5,213 nucleotides of DNA from Actinomycetes bacterium. GTDB taxonomy: Bacteria; Actinomycetota; Coriobacteriia; WRKU01; WQUG01. The stretch is taken from assembly GCA_031268615.1 (NCBI GenBank), contig JAIRWZ010000092.1, forward strand, positions 1 to 5,213. The letters run 5' to 3'. The number at the start of each line of letters is the position of its first letter. Within the stretch, counting starts at the first letter, position 1. This document shows positions 5,198 to 5,213 of this stretch, in pieces. Under the pieces are notes generated by a model that worked only from the letters and a program-made list of their open reading frames with translations, was not told the DNA's origin and did no database searches. Both the position numbers and the translations under genes were made by a program.

Positions 5198-5213
5198 ATG
5201 AATAGTGTAGACG
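5198..5213 (+). CDS. possible start of a divergent gene (partial)
   Basis: ATG at 5198-5200 is preceded by AAAGGAAG with 7-nt spacing, and the frame reads M-N-S-V-D before the window ends. A regulator transcribed away from a PTS operon would be a common arrangement, but five residues cannot identify a family. Confidence 0.4.

Overview
The window holds one compact minus-strand operon for a complete phosphoenolpyruvate:sugar phosphotransferase system (PTS), with the edges of two possible flanking plus-strand genes. In transcription order (right to left) the genes are HPr (ptsH), enzyme I (ptsI), then the four subunits of a mannose-family (EII-Man/Aga type) permease: IIB, IIC, IID and IIA. All six proteins look intact and carry their expected active-site residues. 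Phosphate would pass PEP -> EI (His187) -> HPr (His15) -> IIA (His15) -> IIB (His14) -> sugar, as it is imported through the IIC-IID membrane complex. The permease subunits resemble, from memory of the family, the N-acetylgalactosamine/galactosamine Aga subgroup (AgaV/B, AgaW/C, AgaE/D, AgaF) more than ManXYZ. The substrate is therefore probably an amino-hexose, but this is inference.

Layout: 1-39 may be the 3' end of a convergent plus-strand gene whose stop codon lies in a 14-bp tandem duplication. 61-2164 is IIA, IID and IIC, tightly packed (IIC and IID overlap by 14 nt; IIA follows IID with no gap). 2165-2303 is a 139-bp gap with 11-bp tandem repeats and a small hairpin. 2304-2765 is IIB. 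2766-2975 is a 210-bp gap filled with palindromic REP/BIME- or dRS3-like repeats (the 'VIPAKAGIQ' type). 2976-4718 is EI and 4721-4981 is HPr. 4982-5197 carries the ptsH leader, a candidate extended -10 promoter and a long inverted repeat. A divergent plus-strand gene may start at 5198.

The organism cannot be named from this sequence. Base composition is moderately GC-rich (by eye), Shine-Dalgarno sequences are strong (AGGAGG type), and GTG and TTG starts are common. The interspersed palindromes occur in many phyla. HPr has Glu where Firmicutes HPr has the regulatory Ser46, which argues against a classical Firmicutes HPr-kinase/CcpA circuit. A non-Firmicutes bacterium with a dedicated, operon-encoded PTS fits, but this is only a suggestion.

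Most of the window is recognisable biology. The points worth a second look are the HPr Ser46->Glu change, the repeats invading both intercistronic gaps, and the inverted repeat over the Shine-Dalgarno of the possible divergent gene. I found no evidence of a wholly new system.
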